Positions 6,772 to 16,942 of a stretch of DNA of 64,000 nt are shown piece by piece. Within the stretch, counting starts at the first letter, position 1; each line of letters begins with the position of its first letter. Under the pieces are notes generated by a model. That model made no database searches. It saw only the letters and a program-made list of their open reading frames with translations, and was not told the DNA's origin. Source of the stretch: an uncultured Lachnobacterium sp. (lineage in GTDB: Bacteria > Bacillota > Clostridia > Lachnospirales > Lachnospiraceae); NCBI GenBank assembly GCA_937889225.1, contig CALAST010000079.1:1-64000 (forward strand). Direction: 5' to 3'. A program made the position numbers and the translations under genes.

Positions 6772-8676
6772 ATGCGAAAACTAGCATTAAACGATGAAAT
6801 TTTGTTAAAAGTAGACAAACCAGCCCGTTATATCGGTGGGGAAGTCAACTCCATTCAAAAAGACAAAACCGGCAAGATACGCTTTGCCATGTGCTTCCCG
6901 GACGTGTATGAAATCGGAATGTCTCACTTAGGCATCCAGATTCTATACGATATGTTTAACAAAAGAGAAGATACATGGTGCGAGCGTGTCTATTCCCCAT
7001 GGCCGGATTTGCACAAAATTATGAAAGAACAATCCATCCCCCTATTTGCATTAGAATCACAAGATTCTATAAAGGATTTCGACTTTTTAGGAATCACGCT
7101 CCAATATGAAATGTGCTATACCAATATCTTGCAAATACTTGATTTGGCACAAATTCCATTTATGGCAACAGAACGTACCGAAGAACACCCAATCGTCATT
7201 GGTGGCGGTCCTTGCAGTTACAATCCGGAACCAATTGCCGACTTCTTTGATATGTTCTATATCGGAGAAGGCGAAATTTCCTATGCCGCTTTATTGGATT
7301 TATACAAAGAAATGAAGCAAAACGGTGCAAAAAGAGCAGAATTTTTAAGAGAAGCCTCTAAAATTCCGGGTATTTACGTGCCATCTTTATATGAAGTAAC
7401 CTATAAAGAAGATGGAACTATTCAAGAAATGAATCCGATATTCGAAGATGTTCCAAAAACAATCAAAAAACAGGTTGTTTCTGCATTAACCGAAGCTGTT
7501 TATCCGGAAAAACCAGTTGTGCCATTTATTAAGGCAACACAAGACCGTGTTGTACTTGAAATTCAGCGTGGATGTATCCGCGGATGTCGTTTTTGTCAGG
7601 CTGGTATGATTTACCGTCCAAACCGTGAAAAAGATGTAGAAATATTAAAAGAATATGCTCATAAAATGCTAAAATCTACAGGGCATGAAGAAATATCCTT
7701 AAGTTCGTTAAGTTCTTCCGATTATTCGCAACTGGAAGAATTAGTAACATTCTTAATTGAAGAATGTAAAAAACAGCACGTAAATATTTCGCTTCCATCC
7801 CTCCGTATTGATGCATTTTCTTTAGACGTTATGAGCAAAGTGCAGGATGTCAAAAAAAGCAGTTTGACATTCGCACCGGAAGCAGGTTCACAGCGTATGA
7901 GAAATGTCATTAATAAAGGATTAACGGTAGAAGATATTTTAAGTGGTTCCAAAGAAGCATTTTTAGGTGGTTGGAATAAAGTAAAATTATACTTTATGCT
8001 AGGACTTCCAACAGAAACAGAAGAAGACATGCGTGCCATTCCGGAACTTGCTAATGAAATCGCAAAATTATATTACGAAACAATTCCAAAGGAACAGCGA
8101 ACCGGAAAATGTCAGATTACAATGAGTACCTCTTTCTTTATCCCAAAACCATTTACGCCATTCCAATGGGCAAAAATGGAAGATAAAAACGAATATTTAC
8201 GCAGAGCACGTATTGTAAATGAACATATGAAGGCACAGCTTAACCATAAGAGTCTGCGTTACAATTGGCATGAAGCTGATGTGACAGTATTAGAAGGCGT
8301 ATTTGCACGCGGTGACCGAAGACTTGCACCTGCTATCTTATATGCATATGAAAATAGTGCTTATTTCGATTCATGGAGTGAATTCTTTGATTTTGACCGT
8401 TGGCTGAATGCTTTTGCAGCATGTGACATTGATATCGATTTCTACAATAAAAGAGAACGAGAGGAAGATGAAATCTTCCCATGGGATTTTATTGATGTAG
8501 GTGTAACAAAAGAATTTATGCTTCGTGAATGGAAAACAGCATTAAAAGAAGCAGTAACACCAAATTGCAGAATGAACTGTTCCGGCTGTGGAGCTCGTCA
8601 ATTTGGAGGAGGTGTATGTTATGAACCTAACATTAATATTTCGGAAAGGAGAACGACTGCTTCTACGATTGCATAA
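6772..8676 (+). CDS. TIGR03960-type radical SAM protein
   Basis: The 634-residue product has a B12-binding-like N-terminal region (about 35-190) and a radical SAM core with Cys268-x3-Cys272-x2-Cys275 (RGCIRGCRFC), the ligand set for a 4Fe-4S cluster. A second cysteine cluster lies at the C-terminus (NCSGCGAR and GGVCYE). This is the family that in clostridia is always next to a DUF2344 protein and RNase E/G just upstream of rplU-rpmA, exactly as here. The substrate is not established; a role in RNA or ribosome modification is a reasonable guess from the neighbours. Start ATG 6772 follows AGAGAGG. Confidence 0.9.
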   Translation: MRKLALNDEILLKVDKPARYIGGEVNSIQKDKTGKIRFAMCFPDVYEIGMSHLGIQILYDMFNKREDTWCERVYSPWPDLHKIMKEQSIPLFALESQDSIKDFDFLGITLQYEMCYTNILQILDLAQIPFMATERTEEHPIVIGGGPCSYNPEPIADFFDMFYIGEGEISYAALLDLYKEMKQNGAKRAEFLREASKIPGIYVPSLYEVTYKEDGTIQEMNPIFEDVPKTIKKQVVSALTEAVYPEKPVVPFIKATQDRVVLEIQRGCIRGCRFCQAGMIYRPNREKDVEILKEYAHKMLKSTGHEEISLSSLSSSDYSQLEELVTFLIEECKKQHVNISLPSLRIDAFSLDVMSKVQDVKKSSLTFAPEAGSQRMRNVINKGLTVEDILSGSKEAFLGGWNKVKLYFMLGLPTETEEDMRAIPELANEIAKLYYETIPKEQRTGKCQITMSTSFFIPKPFTPFQWAKMEDKNEYLRRARIVNEHMKAQLNHKSLRYNWHEADVTVLEGVFARGDRRLAPAILYAYENSAYFDSWSEFFDFDRWLNAFAACDIDIDFYNKREREEDEIFPWDFIDVGVTKEFMLREWKTALKEAVTPNCRMNCSGCGARQFGGGVCYEPNINISERRTTASTIA

Positions 8677-8707
8677 AAGACAATCCGTTTTGGTAGCCTG
8701 AAATAAT

Positions 8708-9430
8708 ATGAAAATTAGAGTGAAATTTAAAAAATGGGGACATATGAAGTTTGTTGGTCACTTGGATATGCTTCGCTATTTCCAAAAAGCTGTTCGCAGA
8801 GCTGATATTGATATTTGTTATTCAAGTGGCTTTTCTCCGCATCAGATTATGTCATTTGCCGCACCGTTAGGCGTAGGTATTACAAGTGACGGAGAATATT
8901 TTGATATCGAAGTAAATAGCACAAAATCTACCGAAGAAAGTTTAAAAGCCTTAAATGAAACTATGGTGGATGGTGTAGAAGTAATCGGCTATGTACAGCT
9001 TCCTGACAATGCAAAAACAGCGATGTCCATTGTAACTGCTGCCGATTATATACTAAGCTATAAAGACGGATATGAAATTCCGTATTCTATAGAAGAATGG
9101 AAAGAAAAAATAAATGAGATTTTCCACAATAAACAGCAGTTTACAATCATAAAGAAGACAAAAAAGAACGAAAAGGAAATCGACTTAAAACCGTTAGTAT
9201 ATGCTTTTGATGTCATCGAACAGAATAATCAGCCGGCATTTTATATTTGCATTTCTACAGGAAGTGTAACAAATATCAAACCGGAATTATTACTTTCTTC
9301 CGTTTATGAAAAATTAGGACTTGCATATGAAGAATCAGCCATTGCAATTCACCGCAAGGATGTGTATGCGACAGATGAAGCAACCGGGAAGCATATTTCT
9401 TTACTTGAAATGGGAATGGTTTTGAATTAA
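8708..9430 (+). CDS. DUF2344 (TIGR03936) protein
   Basis: The 240-residue product begins with the family signature (FKKWGHMKFVGHLDMLRYFQKAVRRADID, in part at residues 7-35) and continues with SGFSPHQIMSFAAPLGVGITSDGEYFDIE. In many genomes this domain is fused to the preceding radical SAM protein; here it is a separate gene 31 bases downstream. The function is unknown. The tight linkage implies that the two proteins act together. Confidence 0.88.
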   Translation: MKIRVKFKKWGHMKFVGHLDMLRYFQKAVRRADIDICYSSGFSPHQIMSFAAPLGVGITSDGEYFDIEVNSTKSTEESLKALNETMVDGVEVIGYVQLPDNAKTAMSIVTAADYILSYKDGYEIPYSIEEWKEKINEIFHNKQQFTIIKKTKKNEKEIDLKPLVYAFDVIEQNNQPAFYICISTGSVTNIKPELLLSSVYEKLGLAYEESAIAIHRKDVYATDEATGKHISLLEMGMVLN

Positions 9431-9499
9431 TGCAAAGCGGGCATAAAGGACTGTTTTCTGATAGTGTTATTTGTTAATAAAATGGGAGTATATAAAAAT

Positions 9500-10831
9500 A
9501 TGAATCGTCTAGCACTTACAAAAGTTATCTTATCTAATAAAAATTATATTGCATATGTGTTATTGGATGAACAACGGAAATTTGTTGATTTTCAGCTTTT
9601 CGAGGATGAAAGACCCGTAACGGATTCTAAGGATTTGTGTTTTGAAAAAAAACAGGAAAAAATTCCTGTTAATAATAAGACATTAGCAGTTGATTTTAAA
9701 CATTCGTTTCATACAGAAGATTATGCTGAAAATAAAGATATATTAAATAATATTTATATAGCACGAGTTGAAAATATTGTATCTAACATTAATGCAGCGT
9801 TTGTAAAGATTTCACCACACAAAAAGTGTTATTTATCATTAGAAGACTTAAAATCCCCAATCTTTACAAAACGTCTTTCAAAAAAAAATTCACTTTCCAT
9901 TGGCGATGAACTTATCGTTCAAGTAATCAAGGATAGTATAAAGACCAAAGACCCTGTTGTTTCCACAAAACTCACATTATCCGGAACCTATTGTGTACTT
10001 ACCACTAATAATTTAACACTATCCATTTCCAAAAAGATAGCAGAAGAAAAAAGAGCTTCTTTACAAGAAATTTTAAAAGAAATACAAACACAGGCCAAAA
10101 CGCATCAATTTGGAATCGTTATTCGAACAAACGCAACAGAAGTTCCAAAAGAAACTGTTTTTGCAGATGTACAACAGGTAATAGAACAATTTATAAAGCT
10201 AAAGTCCGAAAGCATACACAAATCAGCATTTTCTGTTTTAGTAAAAGAAAAGGAAGCCTATATTCGTAAATTAAAATCCTTGGATTTATCTTCGTTAGAT
10301 GGTATTTATACAGACGATAGAACCATATACGAAACTATCCAAATAGAATTGCCTTACTTAAAGGAAAACACCTTCTTGCATTTTTACGAAGATAAGATGG
10401 TTTCTTTAAAAGCTTTATATAACATTACAGGTTCTATCGAAGAACTACTAAAAAAAAGGGTATGGTTAAAATCAGGAGCAAACATCATTATAGAACAACT
10501 CGAAACCATGACGGTCATAGATATAAACTCCGGTAAAAATATTTCAAAAAATGAGTATGCCCTTTGTGCAATCAACAAGGAAGCAGCCGTAGAAATTGCA
10601 AGACAACTTCGCCTTCGAAATATTTCCGGTATGATTATTATTGACTTTATCAATATGAAATCGAAAAAACAAATGCAGGAAGTAACGGACGTTTTAAAAG
10701 AAGCATTAAAAAATGACCCGATACCGTCCGACTTTATTGATGTCACGAAACTTGGACTTGTGGAAGTGACAAGAAAGAAAATGTATAAATCATTGAAAGA
10801 ACTAGTAGAGTCAAGTGGGGGATTTTCTTGA
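9500..10831 (+). CDS. rng: Ribonuclease E/G family endoribonuclease
   Basis: The protein has 443 residues from ATG 9500, chosen because GGGAG lies at 9484-9488; the frame opens earlier at 9464 but without a ribosome site. It carries an S1-like RNA-binding part near residues 70-165 and the catalytic DNase I-like part with the two metal-binding aspartates in VIDINSGKN (Asp341) and IIDFINMKS (Asp382). These enzymes cut single-stranded AU-rich RNA and mature rRNA. The protein ends soon after VTRKKMYKSLKELVE: the Zn-link (CPxC) seen in E. coli RNase E/G is missing, and the last residues (SSGGFS) are encoded by a dispersed repeat, so the natural end may be lost. First genes of the rplU neighbourhood. 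Confidence 0.87.
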   Translation: MNRLALTKVILSNKNYIAYVLLDEQRKFVDFQLFEDERPVTDSKDLCFEKKQEKIPVNNKTLAVDFKHSFHTEDYAENKDILNNIYIARVENIVSNINAAFVKISPHKKCYLSLEDLKSPIFTKRLSKKNSLSIGDELIVQVIKDSIKTKDPVVSTKLTLSGTYCVLTTNNLTLSISKKIAEEKRASLQEILKEIQTQAKTHQFGIVIRTNATEVPKETVFADVQQVIEQFIKLKSESIHKSAFSVLVKEKEAYIRKLKSLDLSSLDGIYTDDRTIYETIQIELPYLKENTFLHFYEDKMVSLKALYNITGSIEELLKKRVWLKSGANIIIEQLETMTVIDINSGKNISKNEYALCAINKEAAVEIARQLRLRNISGMIIIDFINMKSKKQMQEVTDVLKEALKNDPIPSDFIDVTKLGLVEVTRKKMYKSLKELVESSGGFS

Positions 10832-10903
10832 TTCGATTAAAATAACTTCCAGTTTGAATGCAGAACAAACAATCCCCCACTTCAAATGCGTGGAGCATTA
10901 AGT
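10812..10903. repeat. Dispersed hairpin repeat, inverted pair
   Basis: Bases 10871-10903, read on the minus strand, match 26646-26678 at 29 of 33 positions. Bases 10812-10835, read on the plus strand, match 26666-26689 at 21 of 24 positions. The two pieces face each other, and AAGTGGGGGATT (10813-10824) pairs perfectly with AATCCCCCACTT (10871-10882). The left piece overlaps the last codons and stop of the RNase G gene. It may be a relic of a small mobile element, possibly an IS200/IS605-type end. Confidence 0.6.
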
Positions 10904-10990
10904 ACGAATGAAATAGCAATTACGGAGATGGCACACAGTTAATGAAAATATTCAACCTGAAAAAATAATTACAAAATTGTAACATTTTTA

Positions 10991-11019
10991 TTGACGAATC
11001 CAAAAACATATGCTATTAT
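10991..11019 (+). promoter_or_regulatory. rplU promoter
   Basis: TTGACG (10991-10996), a 17-base spacer and TATTAT (11014-11019) give a strong sigma-A promoter just before the rplU leader. Confidence 0.75.
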
Positions 11020-11025
11020 CATGGA

Positions 11026-11101
11026 GTATGCCGCACAGTAAGGTTTGAAACTGCTTTTGCAGTACCGAAACTGGCGAGTAATGATAAATAGGAGGTGCCC
11101 C
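11026..11101 (+). ncRNA. Probable ribosomal protein L21 leader RNA
   Basis: The 75-base untranslated leader of rplU has the look of the Firmicutes L21 leader: ATGCCGCACAG, GGTTTGAAACTGC, a small CTGC-TTTT-GCAG hairpin (11050-11061) and an AGGAGGTG ribosome site at the end. Such leaders let L21 repress its own operon. The assignment is from remembered consensus and position, not a covariance search. Confidence 0.55.
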
Positions 11102-11410
11102 ATGTACGCAATTATAGCAACAGGTGGTAAACAGTACAAAGTATCTGAAGGCGATATCATTACCATTGAAAAGCTTGGTGTTGAAGCAGGTCAGGAAGTT
11201 ACATTTGACCAGGTTTTAGCAGTATCCGGAGATGAACTTAAAGTTGGTAATCCAACAGTTGAAGGTGCAAGCGTTACAGCTTCTGTAGTAAAAGAAGGCA
11301 GAGGTAAGAAAGTAATCGTATACAAGTACAAGAGAAAAACCGGTTACCACAAAAAGAACGGTCACAGACAGGCGTTCACACAGGTTAAAATCGAAAAAAT
11401 CAATGCTTAA
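11102..11410 (+). CDS. rplU: 50S ribosomal protein L21
   Basis: The 102-residue protein starts [14 protein letters not shown] and ends in the basic tail typical of L21 ([19 protein letters not shown]). L21 binds 23S rRNA in the large subunit. The frame is open from 11045, but ATG 11102 follows AGGAGGTGCCCC and gives the normal length. It begins the rplU-prp-rpmA operon. Confidence 0.98.
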   Translation: MYAIIATGGKQYKVSEGDIITIEKLGVEAGQEVTFDQVLAVSGDELKVGNPTVEGASVTASVVKEGRGKKVIVYKYKRKTGYHKKNGHRQAFTQVKIEKINA

Positions 11411-11429
11411 TTATGCATAAGGAATTGTT

Positions 11430-11759
11430 ATGATTCAAATAACGATTTATGAGAACCAAAATCATGAGGTTACAGGATTTTTGTGTGGTGGACATGCCGG
11501 TTATGCGGAACATGGAAAAGATATTGTTTGTGCAGGTGTTTCGACACTCGTTATAAATACCATCAATTCCATCGAAGCGTTTACATCCTGCCCTTATACG
11601 GTAGATGTAGAAGAAGAAACAGGGTTGATTGATTTCCGCTTTACGGAGGCAGTCGACCAAGATGCAGCACTTCTTGTAGATTCTATGATTTTGGGATTAC
11701 AAGGAATACAAACTAATTACGGGAATGAATATATCATTCTTAATTTCAAGGAGGTGTAA
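11430..11759 (+). CDS. prp: Ribosomal-processing cysteine protease Prp
   Basis: The 109-residue protein has the Prp signature with His22 in [10 protein letters not shown] and Cys34 in DIVCAGVS, the catalytic pair. Prp removes the N-terminal extension of ribosomal protein L27 in Firmicutes and their relatives. It lies between rplU and rpmA, and the L27 encoded just downstream does carry the extension (see rpmA), so enzyme and substrate are encoded together. It is essential in species where it has been tested. Confidence 0.93.
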   Translation: MIQITIYENQNHEVTGFLCGGHAGYAEHGKDIVCAGVSTLVINTINSIEAFTSCPYTVDVEEETGLIDFRFTEAVDQDAALLVDSMILGLQGIQTNYGNEYIILNFKEV

Positions 11760-11763
11760 AGAC

Positions 11764-12051
11764 ATGTTGAATATGAACCTTCAGTTTTTTGCTCACAAGA
11801 AAGGGGTTGGTTCTACAAAGAACGGCCGTGATTCCGAATCAAAGAGATTAGGAGCAAAAAGAGCAGACGGACAATTCGTAAAAGCTGGTAACATCCTTTA
11901 CAGACAGCGTGGAACAAAGATTCATCCGGGTACTAACGTAGGTATCGGTGGAGATGATACTTTATTCGCTAAAGTAGATGGTATTTTAAGATTTGAAAGA
12001 CTTGGAAGAGATAGAAAAAAAGCTTCTGTTTATCCAGTAGTTAACGAATAA
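11764..12051 (+). CDS. rpmA: 50S ribosomal protein L27 with cleavable N-terminus
   Basis: The 95-residue protein starts [17 protein letters not shown]. The LQFF-AHKKG junction is the known Prp cleavage site, so mature L27 should begin at Ala10 and reach the peptidyl-transferase centre. ATG 11764 is chosen over the upstream frame (11725), which runs inside prp, because AAGGAGGTG stands just before it. The gene is 4 bases after prp. Confidence 0.98.
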   Translation: MLNMNLQFFAHKKGVGSTKNGRDSESKRLGAKRADGQFVKAGNILYRQRGTKIHPGTNVGIGGDDTLFAKVDGILRFERLGRDRKKASVYPVVNE

Positions 12052-12064
12052 GATGCAACTAAGG

Positions 12065-12095
12065 AAACCCCGACTATAAATAGCCGGGGTTTTTA
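12065..12095 (+). terminator. Terminator of rplU-prp-rpmA
   Basis: CCCCG-a-CTAT (12068-12077), a 2-base loop, ATAG-c-CGGGG (12080-12089) and TTTTT. Classic rho-independent form. Confidence 0.9.
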
Positions 12096-12175
12096 TGTCG
12101 TTTTATGTAATATAAAAACTTATACTTGATAAAAATTATAAATTATATTTAAGCACAGGAAAGAGATAATGCAAA

Positions 12176-12427
12176 ATGTCAAGAGTAAAACTTACCATTA
12201 CTGACAGTAAATGCAGAAGTGGATACTTCAAAGAAGGGCAGGAATTTCTCGTTGAAGAACTATGCCCTCCCTTATGTCATGAATTGTGGAATAACATCTA
12301 TCCACTTGTTTATGCTTTGCAGAATGGAGCAGAACTTGATTATGGAGATGTTCGTGCAAAAATGTTTGATGTAAAATGTCCGGATGAAGGCAGAGTATGT
12401 ATCCATGGAGAAGTTTTGGAAGATTGA
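12176..12427 (+). CDS. TIGR04076-family small protein
   Basis: The 83-residue product is cysteine-rich (Cys13, 29, 33, 68, 75) and fits the TIGR04076 family of short bacterial proteins (VKLTITDSKCRSGYFKEGQEF, C-P-P-LC-HELWNNIYPLVYALQNGAELDYG). Its function is unknown. It stands alone between a terminator and obg. No ribosome site is obvious: the upstream AAAGAGATAATGCAAA is weak and the start could be debated. Confidence 0.75.
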   Translation: MSRVKLTITDSKCRSGYFKEGQEFLVEELCPPLCHELWNNIYPLVYALQNGAELDYGDVRAKMFDVKCPDEGRVCIHGEVLED

Positions 12428-12508
12428 TAAGTTCCAATTTACGGAAGTTGGGAATATTTTTCTAAAAAGGGAGTATAAAACTTTTCTATATAAATTTAAT
12501 GAAAATAG

Positions 12509-13804
<1,296 letters not shown>

Positions 13805-13985
13805 TTAAATTTAGTTATGTAAAGTGTAGGCAAGTCTTAAGTTATATGATGTTTCAAGGCTTTCCTATATAATTAATTTATTGTTTTATTCTACCATGTT
13901 TGGTGCAATTGGTGCCAAATTAGTGCAAGAGAATAGAACATTGATGAAAAATAATTTGGACTATTATAAAATAAGGAGAAAAAAT

Positions 13986-14282
13986 ATGAATTTGACAAGC
14001 AAGCAACGTGCATATTTAGGCAGCAAAGCAAGCACTATGAATCCGATTTTTCAAATCGGAAAAGCATCTTTGACTACTGAAATTATTAGTGCACTAGATG
14101 ACGCTTTAGAAAAAAGAGAATTAATTAAAGTTTCCGTATTGAAAAATTGTGCAGATGACCCACATGAAATTGCGGAAGTGATTGCGGAAAGAACGAAAAG
14201 CCATGTCGTAAAAGTAATTGGTAAAAAGATGATTTTCTTCCGTCAGGCAAAGAAGAATTCAAAGTATAATCTTCCTGATTAA
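13986..14282 (+). CDS. yhbY: YhbY-type CRM-domain RNA-binding protein
   Basis: The 98-residue protein is a single CRM domain: LTSKQRAYLGSKA, a GKASLTTEII stretch, and the basic GKKMIFFRQ end. YhbY/YqeI proteins bind pre-50S particles. The frame is open from 13881, but ATG 13986 follows AAGGAG (13973-13978) and gives the family length. It sits in the standard order before nadD, yqeK and rsfS, a run devoted to ribosome maturation and NAD. Confidence 0.92.
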   Translation: MNLTSKQRAYLGSKASTMNPIFQIGKASLTTEIISALDDALEKRELIKVSVLKNCADDPHEIAEVIAERTKSHVVKVIGKKMIFFRQAKKNSKYNLPD

Positions 14283-14441
14283 TAGTCGATTGGATATTGA
14301 ACGCTTTACTTATACGTAAGCAATAAAGTAAATTACAAATATCCGTTTAATATGGCAATACTATTAAGGAATTAAGCAATTCGAAAAATAATTCTTGTAT
14401 TTTTGAATAATCATCAAATAAACAAACTAGGGTGGGAAAAC

Positions 14442-15026
14442 ATGAAAATAGGTATTTTAGGAGGGTCTTTTGACCCGATTCATAATGGACATTTATATAT
14501 GGCAGAAAATGCATATGAGCAATATCAATTAGATGAAATCTGGCTGATTCCAAATGGAAATGCTCCTCATAAAGATAAAAATCAAATGACTGATGCGATG
14601 CATCGACTTGCCATGTGCGAAATCGCAGCTTTGGAATATCCTTATATGAAAGTTTCCGATATGGAGGTATGTTCTCCGAATTTTAGTTATACGTATGTTA
14701 CTATCCAAAAACTAACTGAAAATTATCCAAAGCATGAATTTTATTTTATTATGGGGGCTGATTCACTCGATTATTTCGATAAATGGAAAAACCCACAGAT
14801 TATTAGTTCGTTGTGTAAAATACTGGTTGTAAATCGAGATGATTTTACGGAATCAGATTTAAAAGAAAAAATCGCAAAAATAAATGCACAATTTCCAGCA
14901 GATATTAAGATTGTGCATTGTCCAAAGTTGGATATTTCTTCTACAGAAATTCGTAACAACCAAAAAACAGGAAATGTCCCACAGAAAGTAGAGCAATATA
15001 TTTTGGAAAACGGATTATATCAATAA
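14442..15026 (+). CDS. nadD: Nicotinate-nucleotide adenylyltransferase
   Basis: The 194-residue enzyme joins nicotinate mononucleotide and ATP to make deamido-NAD, the last shared step to NAD. Nucleotidyltransferase motifs are GGSFDPIHNGH (7-17) and the C-terminal ISSTEIR. ATG 14442 follows GGTGGG; an upstream frame from 14403 lacks a ribosome site. The gene leads the nadD-yqeK-rsfS order, here with a sirtuin gene inserted after it. Confidence 0.95.
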   Translation: MKIGILGGSFDPIHNGHLYMAENAYEQYQLDEIWLIPNGNAPHKDKNQMTDAMHRLAMCEIAALEYPYMKVSDMEVCSPNFSYTYVTIQKLTENYPKHEFYFIMGADSLDYFDKWKNPQIISSLCKILVVNRDDFTESDLKEKIAKINAQFPADIKIVHCPKLDISSTEIRNNQKTGNVPQKVEQYILENGLYQ

Positions 15027-15113
15027 AAACTGAAAGAGATGGATGATTCCAAATATTCGCTTTATTTACAGGAAGTTTAGGAAATTTTTAGGCGAACAAG
15101 TCAGGTGAAAATT

Positions 15114-15854
15114 ATGGAAGAAAAAATAATAAGATTTTTACAATATATTGAAGAATCAAATAATATCGTATTTTTTGGTGGAGCCGGAGTTTCTACGGAA
15201 AGCGGTATTCCTGATTTTAGAAGTAAAGATGGGTTGTATAATCAACATGACGTTCAATTTGAAAGATATTCACCGGAATATTTATTAAGCCATGATTGTT
15301 TATTTGACAATCCGGAAGTGTTTTATGAATTTTATAGGCAAAAAATGGATACAAGAACGATTTTGCCGAATGTGACCCATAAAGTTCTTGCAAAACTGGA
15401 AGAAATGGGAAAATTAAAAGCGATTGTAACACAAAATATTGATGGATTGCATCAAATGGCAGGAAGTAAACATGTATATGAAATACATGGAACAACGCAG
15501 AAAAATTATTGTGTACGATGCAAAAGAAAGCTTCCATCTGACTATATTTTCACTTCCCATGATAGGATTCCAAAATGTGAATGTGGCGGATTCGTAAGAC
15601 CATATGTGACATTATATGGGGAAAGTCTTCCGGAAGATGCGGTAGAAAATGCGATATCAGCCATAAGAAACGCAGATATGCTGATTGTGGCAGGAACATC
15701 CTTGCAAGTATATCCTGCTGCAAGTTTTATTTATCATTTTAAAGGAAAACATCTGGTGGTAATTAATCGAGAAAAATTAAAAATAGCGTTAAATGAAAAA
15801 CGAGATATCTTTATTTGTGAATCAATGGGGAAAGTCTTTGAGCATCTTATATAG
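15114..15854 (+). CDS. cobB: NAD-dependent protein deacylase (sirtuin)
   Basis: The 246-residue Sir2 protein has the NAD loop GGAGVSTESGIPDF (22-35), TQNIDGLH (105-112), catalytic His124 (EIHGT) and a zinc knuckle Cys132-x2-Cys135 ... Cys154-x-Cys156 with the RP-YVTLYGE follow-on. It removes acyl groups from lysines using NAD. ATG 15114 is preferred to GTG 15105 because AGGTG stands 7 bases before it. The placement between nadD and yqeK links NAD synthesis with NAD use; this could be accidental. Confidence 0.93.
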   Translation: MEEKIIRFLQYIEESNNIVFFGGAGVSTESGIPDFRSKDGLYNQHDVQFERYSPEYLLSHDCLFDNPEVFYEFYRQKMDTRTILPNVTHKVLAKLEEMGKLKAIVTQNIDGLHQMAGSKHVYEIHGTTQKNYCVRCKRKLPSDYIFTSHDRIPKCECGGFVRPYVTLYGESLPEDAVENAISAIRNADMLIVAGTSLQVYPAASFIYHFKGKHLVVINREKLKIALNEKRDIFICESMGKVFEHLI

Positions 15855-15973
15855 TTAGCAAAAAGGAAATAACAATAGTTATATTACCGGATTTTATACC
15901 CAAAATTTTAGCAAAACTTTATGTTTATAGGTATAATGGTATATTACGATAAAATAATAATAGGAGCAATTCT

Positions 15974-16543
15974 ATGATATACGAAATTCAAAACAAATTG
16001 AAAATGGCATTGGATGAACCAAGATATCAGCATACCATAGGTGTAATGTATACTGCCGGAAGCATGGCAATGGCGTTTGGATATCCAATAGAAAAAGCAA
16101 TGTTAGCAGGCTTACTGCATGATTGTGCAAAATGCATTACAGATGAAGAAAAAATCAGACTTTGCAAAGAACACAATATCGAAATTTCTCAGGCAGAATA
16201 TGATAACTTAAGCCTCTTACATGCAAAAGCAGGAGCAATTCTTGCAAAAACATTATATGGAATAGAGGACTTGGAAATTTTACACGCAATACAGGTGCAT
16301 ACTACGGGTGAACCGGATATGAACCTTTTAGATAAAATTATTTATATTGCCGATTATATTGAGCCGGGCAGAGATAGAGCACCTCGTTTGGATCAAATCC
16401 GCAAATGGGCATTTTGTGATATCAATCGGTGTATGGCAGAAATTTTGTATGATACGTTAATGTATTTGAAAAAACACAATGGGGTGATTGACCCATTAAC
16501 AGAATTATCATATCATTTCTATGAGGCATATCGAAAGGAGTAA
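15974..16543 (+). CDS. yqeK: YqeK-family HD-domain Ap4A hydrolase
   Basis: The 189-residue protein is an HD phosphohydrolase: His near 24 (RYQHTIGV), the HD pair in LLHDCAK (about 49-50), HAKAGA and HTTGEP, and a final Asp in IIYIADYIEPGR. Characterised YqeK enzymes split diadenosine tetraphosphate symmetrically. A TATAAT at 15932-15937 may be a promoter within the operon. Its last codons contain the rsfS ribosome site. Confidence 0.93.
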   Translation: MIYEIQNKLKMALDEPRYQHTIGVMYTAGSMAMAFGYPIEKAMLAGLLHDCAKCITDEEKIRLCKEHNIEISQAEYDNLSLLHAKAGAILAKTLYGIEDLEILHAIQVHTTGEPDMNLLDKIIYIADYIEPGRDRAPRLDQIRKWAFCDINRCMAEILYDTLMYLKKHNGVIDPLTELSYHFYEAYRKE

Positions 16544-16546
16544 ACA

Positions 16547-16888
16547 ATGGAAATGTTAGAAGTTGTAAAAAGAGCAGTACAGGCTTTGGAAGATAAAAAA
16601 GCAGAAGACATCAAAGTGATTGATATTCGAGAGGTATCTTCTATTGCAGATTATTTTATTATTGCAAACGGTTCAAACACAAATCAATTAGCAGCAATGC
16701 AGGATGCCGTAGATGAAGCTATGTATAAAGCCGGTATTCAAGCAAAACAAGTAGAAGGAAATAACAATTCTACATGGATTTTGATTGATTATAATGATAT
16801 TATTGTACATCTTTTCTCAAAAGAAGACAGATTATTCTATGATTTGGAACGTATTTGGAAAGATGGAAAAGTAATTACATTTGAATAG
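16547..16888 (+). CDS. rsfS: Ribosomal silencing factor RsfS
   Basis: The 113-residue protein matches RsfS/Iojap: DIREVSSIADYFIIANGSN, QVEGNNNSTWILIDYNDIIVHLF and RFYDLERIW-like ending. It binds L14 and blocks subunit joining in starved cells. Start ATG lies 3 bases after yqeK, with AAGGAG inside the yqeK end, so the two are translationally linked. Confidence 0.95.
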   Translation: MEMLEVVKRAVQALEDKKAEDIKVIDIREVSSIADYFIIANGSNTNQLAAMQDAVDEAMYKAGIQAKQVEGNNNSTWILIDYNDIIVHLFSKEDRLFYDLERIWKDGKVITFE

Positions 16889-16895
16889 GAAATAC

Positions 16896-16942
16896 AGGGG
16901 TATCCGGAAAATATTTATTTTATTTCCTAATACCCCTTTTTT
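16896..16942 (+). terminator. Terminator of the nadD-yqeK-rsfS run
   Basis: AGGGGTAT (16896-16903) pairs with ATACCCCT (16930-16937), with a GGAAA/TTTCC inner stem, followed by six T. It overlaps the 3' end of the convergent Uma2 gene. Confidence 0.8.

Noticed and set aside
9464..9499. Earlier start for RNase G
   Set aside because: No ribosome site, and the added residues do not match the family start; ATG 9500 does.
11045..11101. Longer L21 with 19 extra residues
   Set aside because: The stretch is the untranslated rplU leader downstream of a clear promoter; the AGGAGGTG site belongs to ATG 11102.
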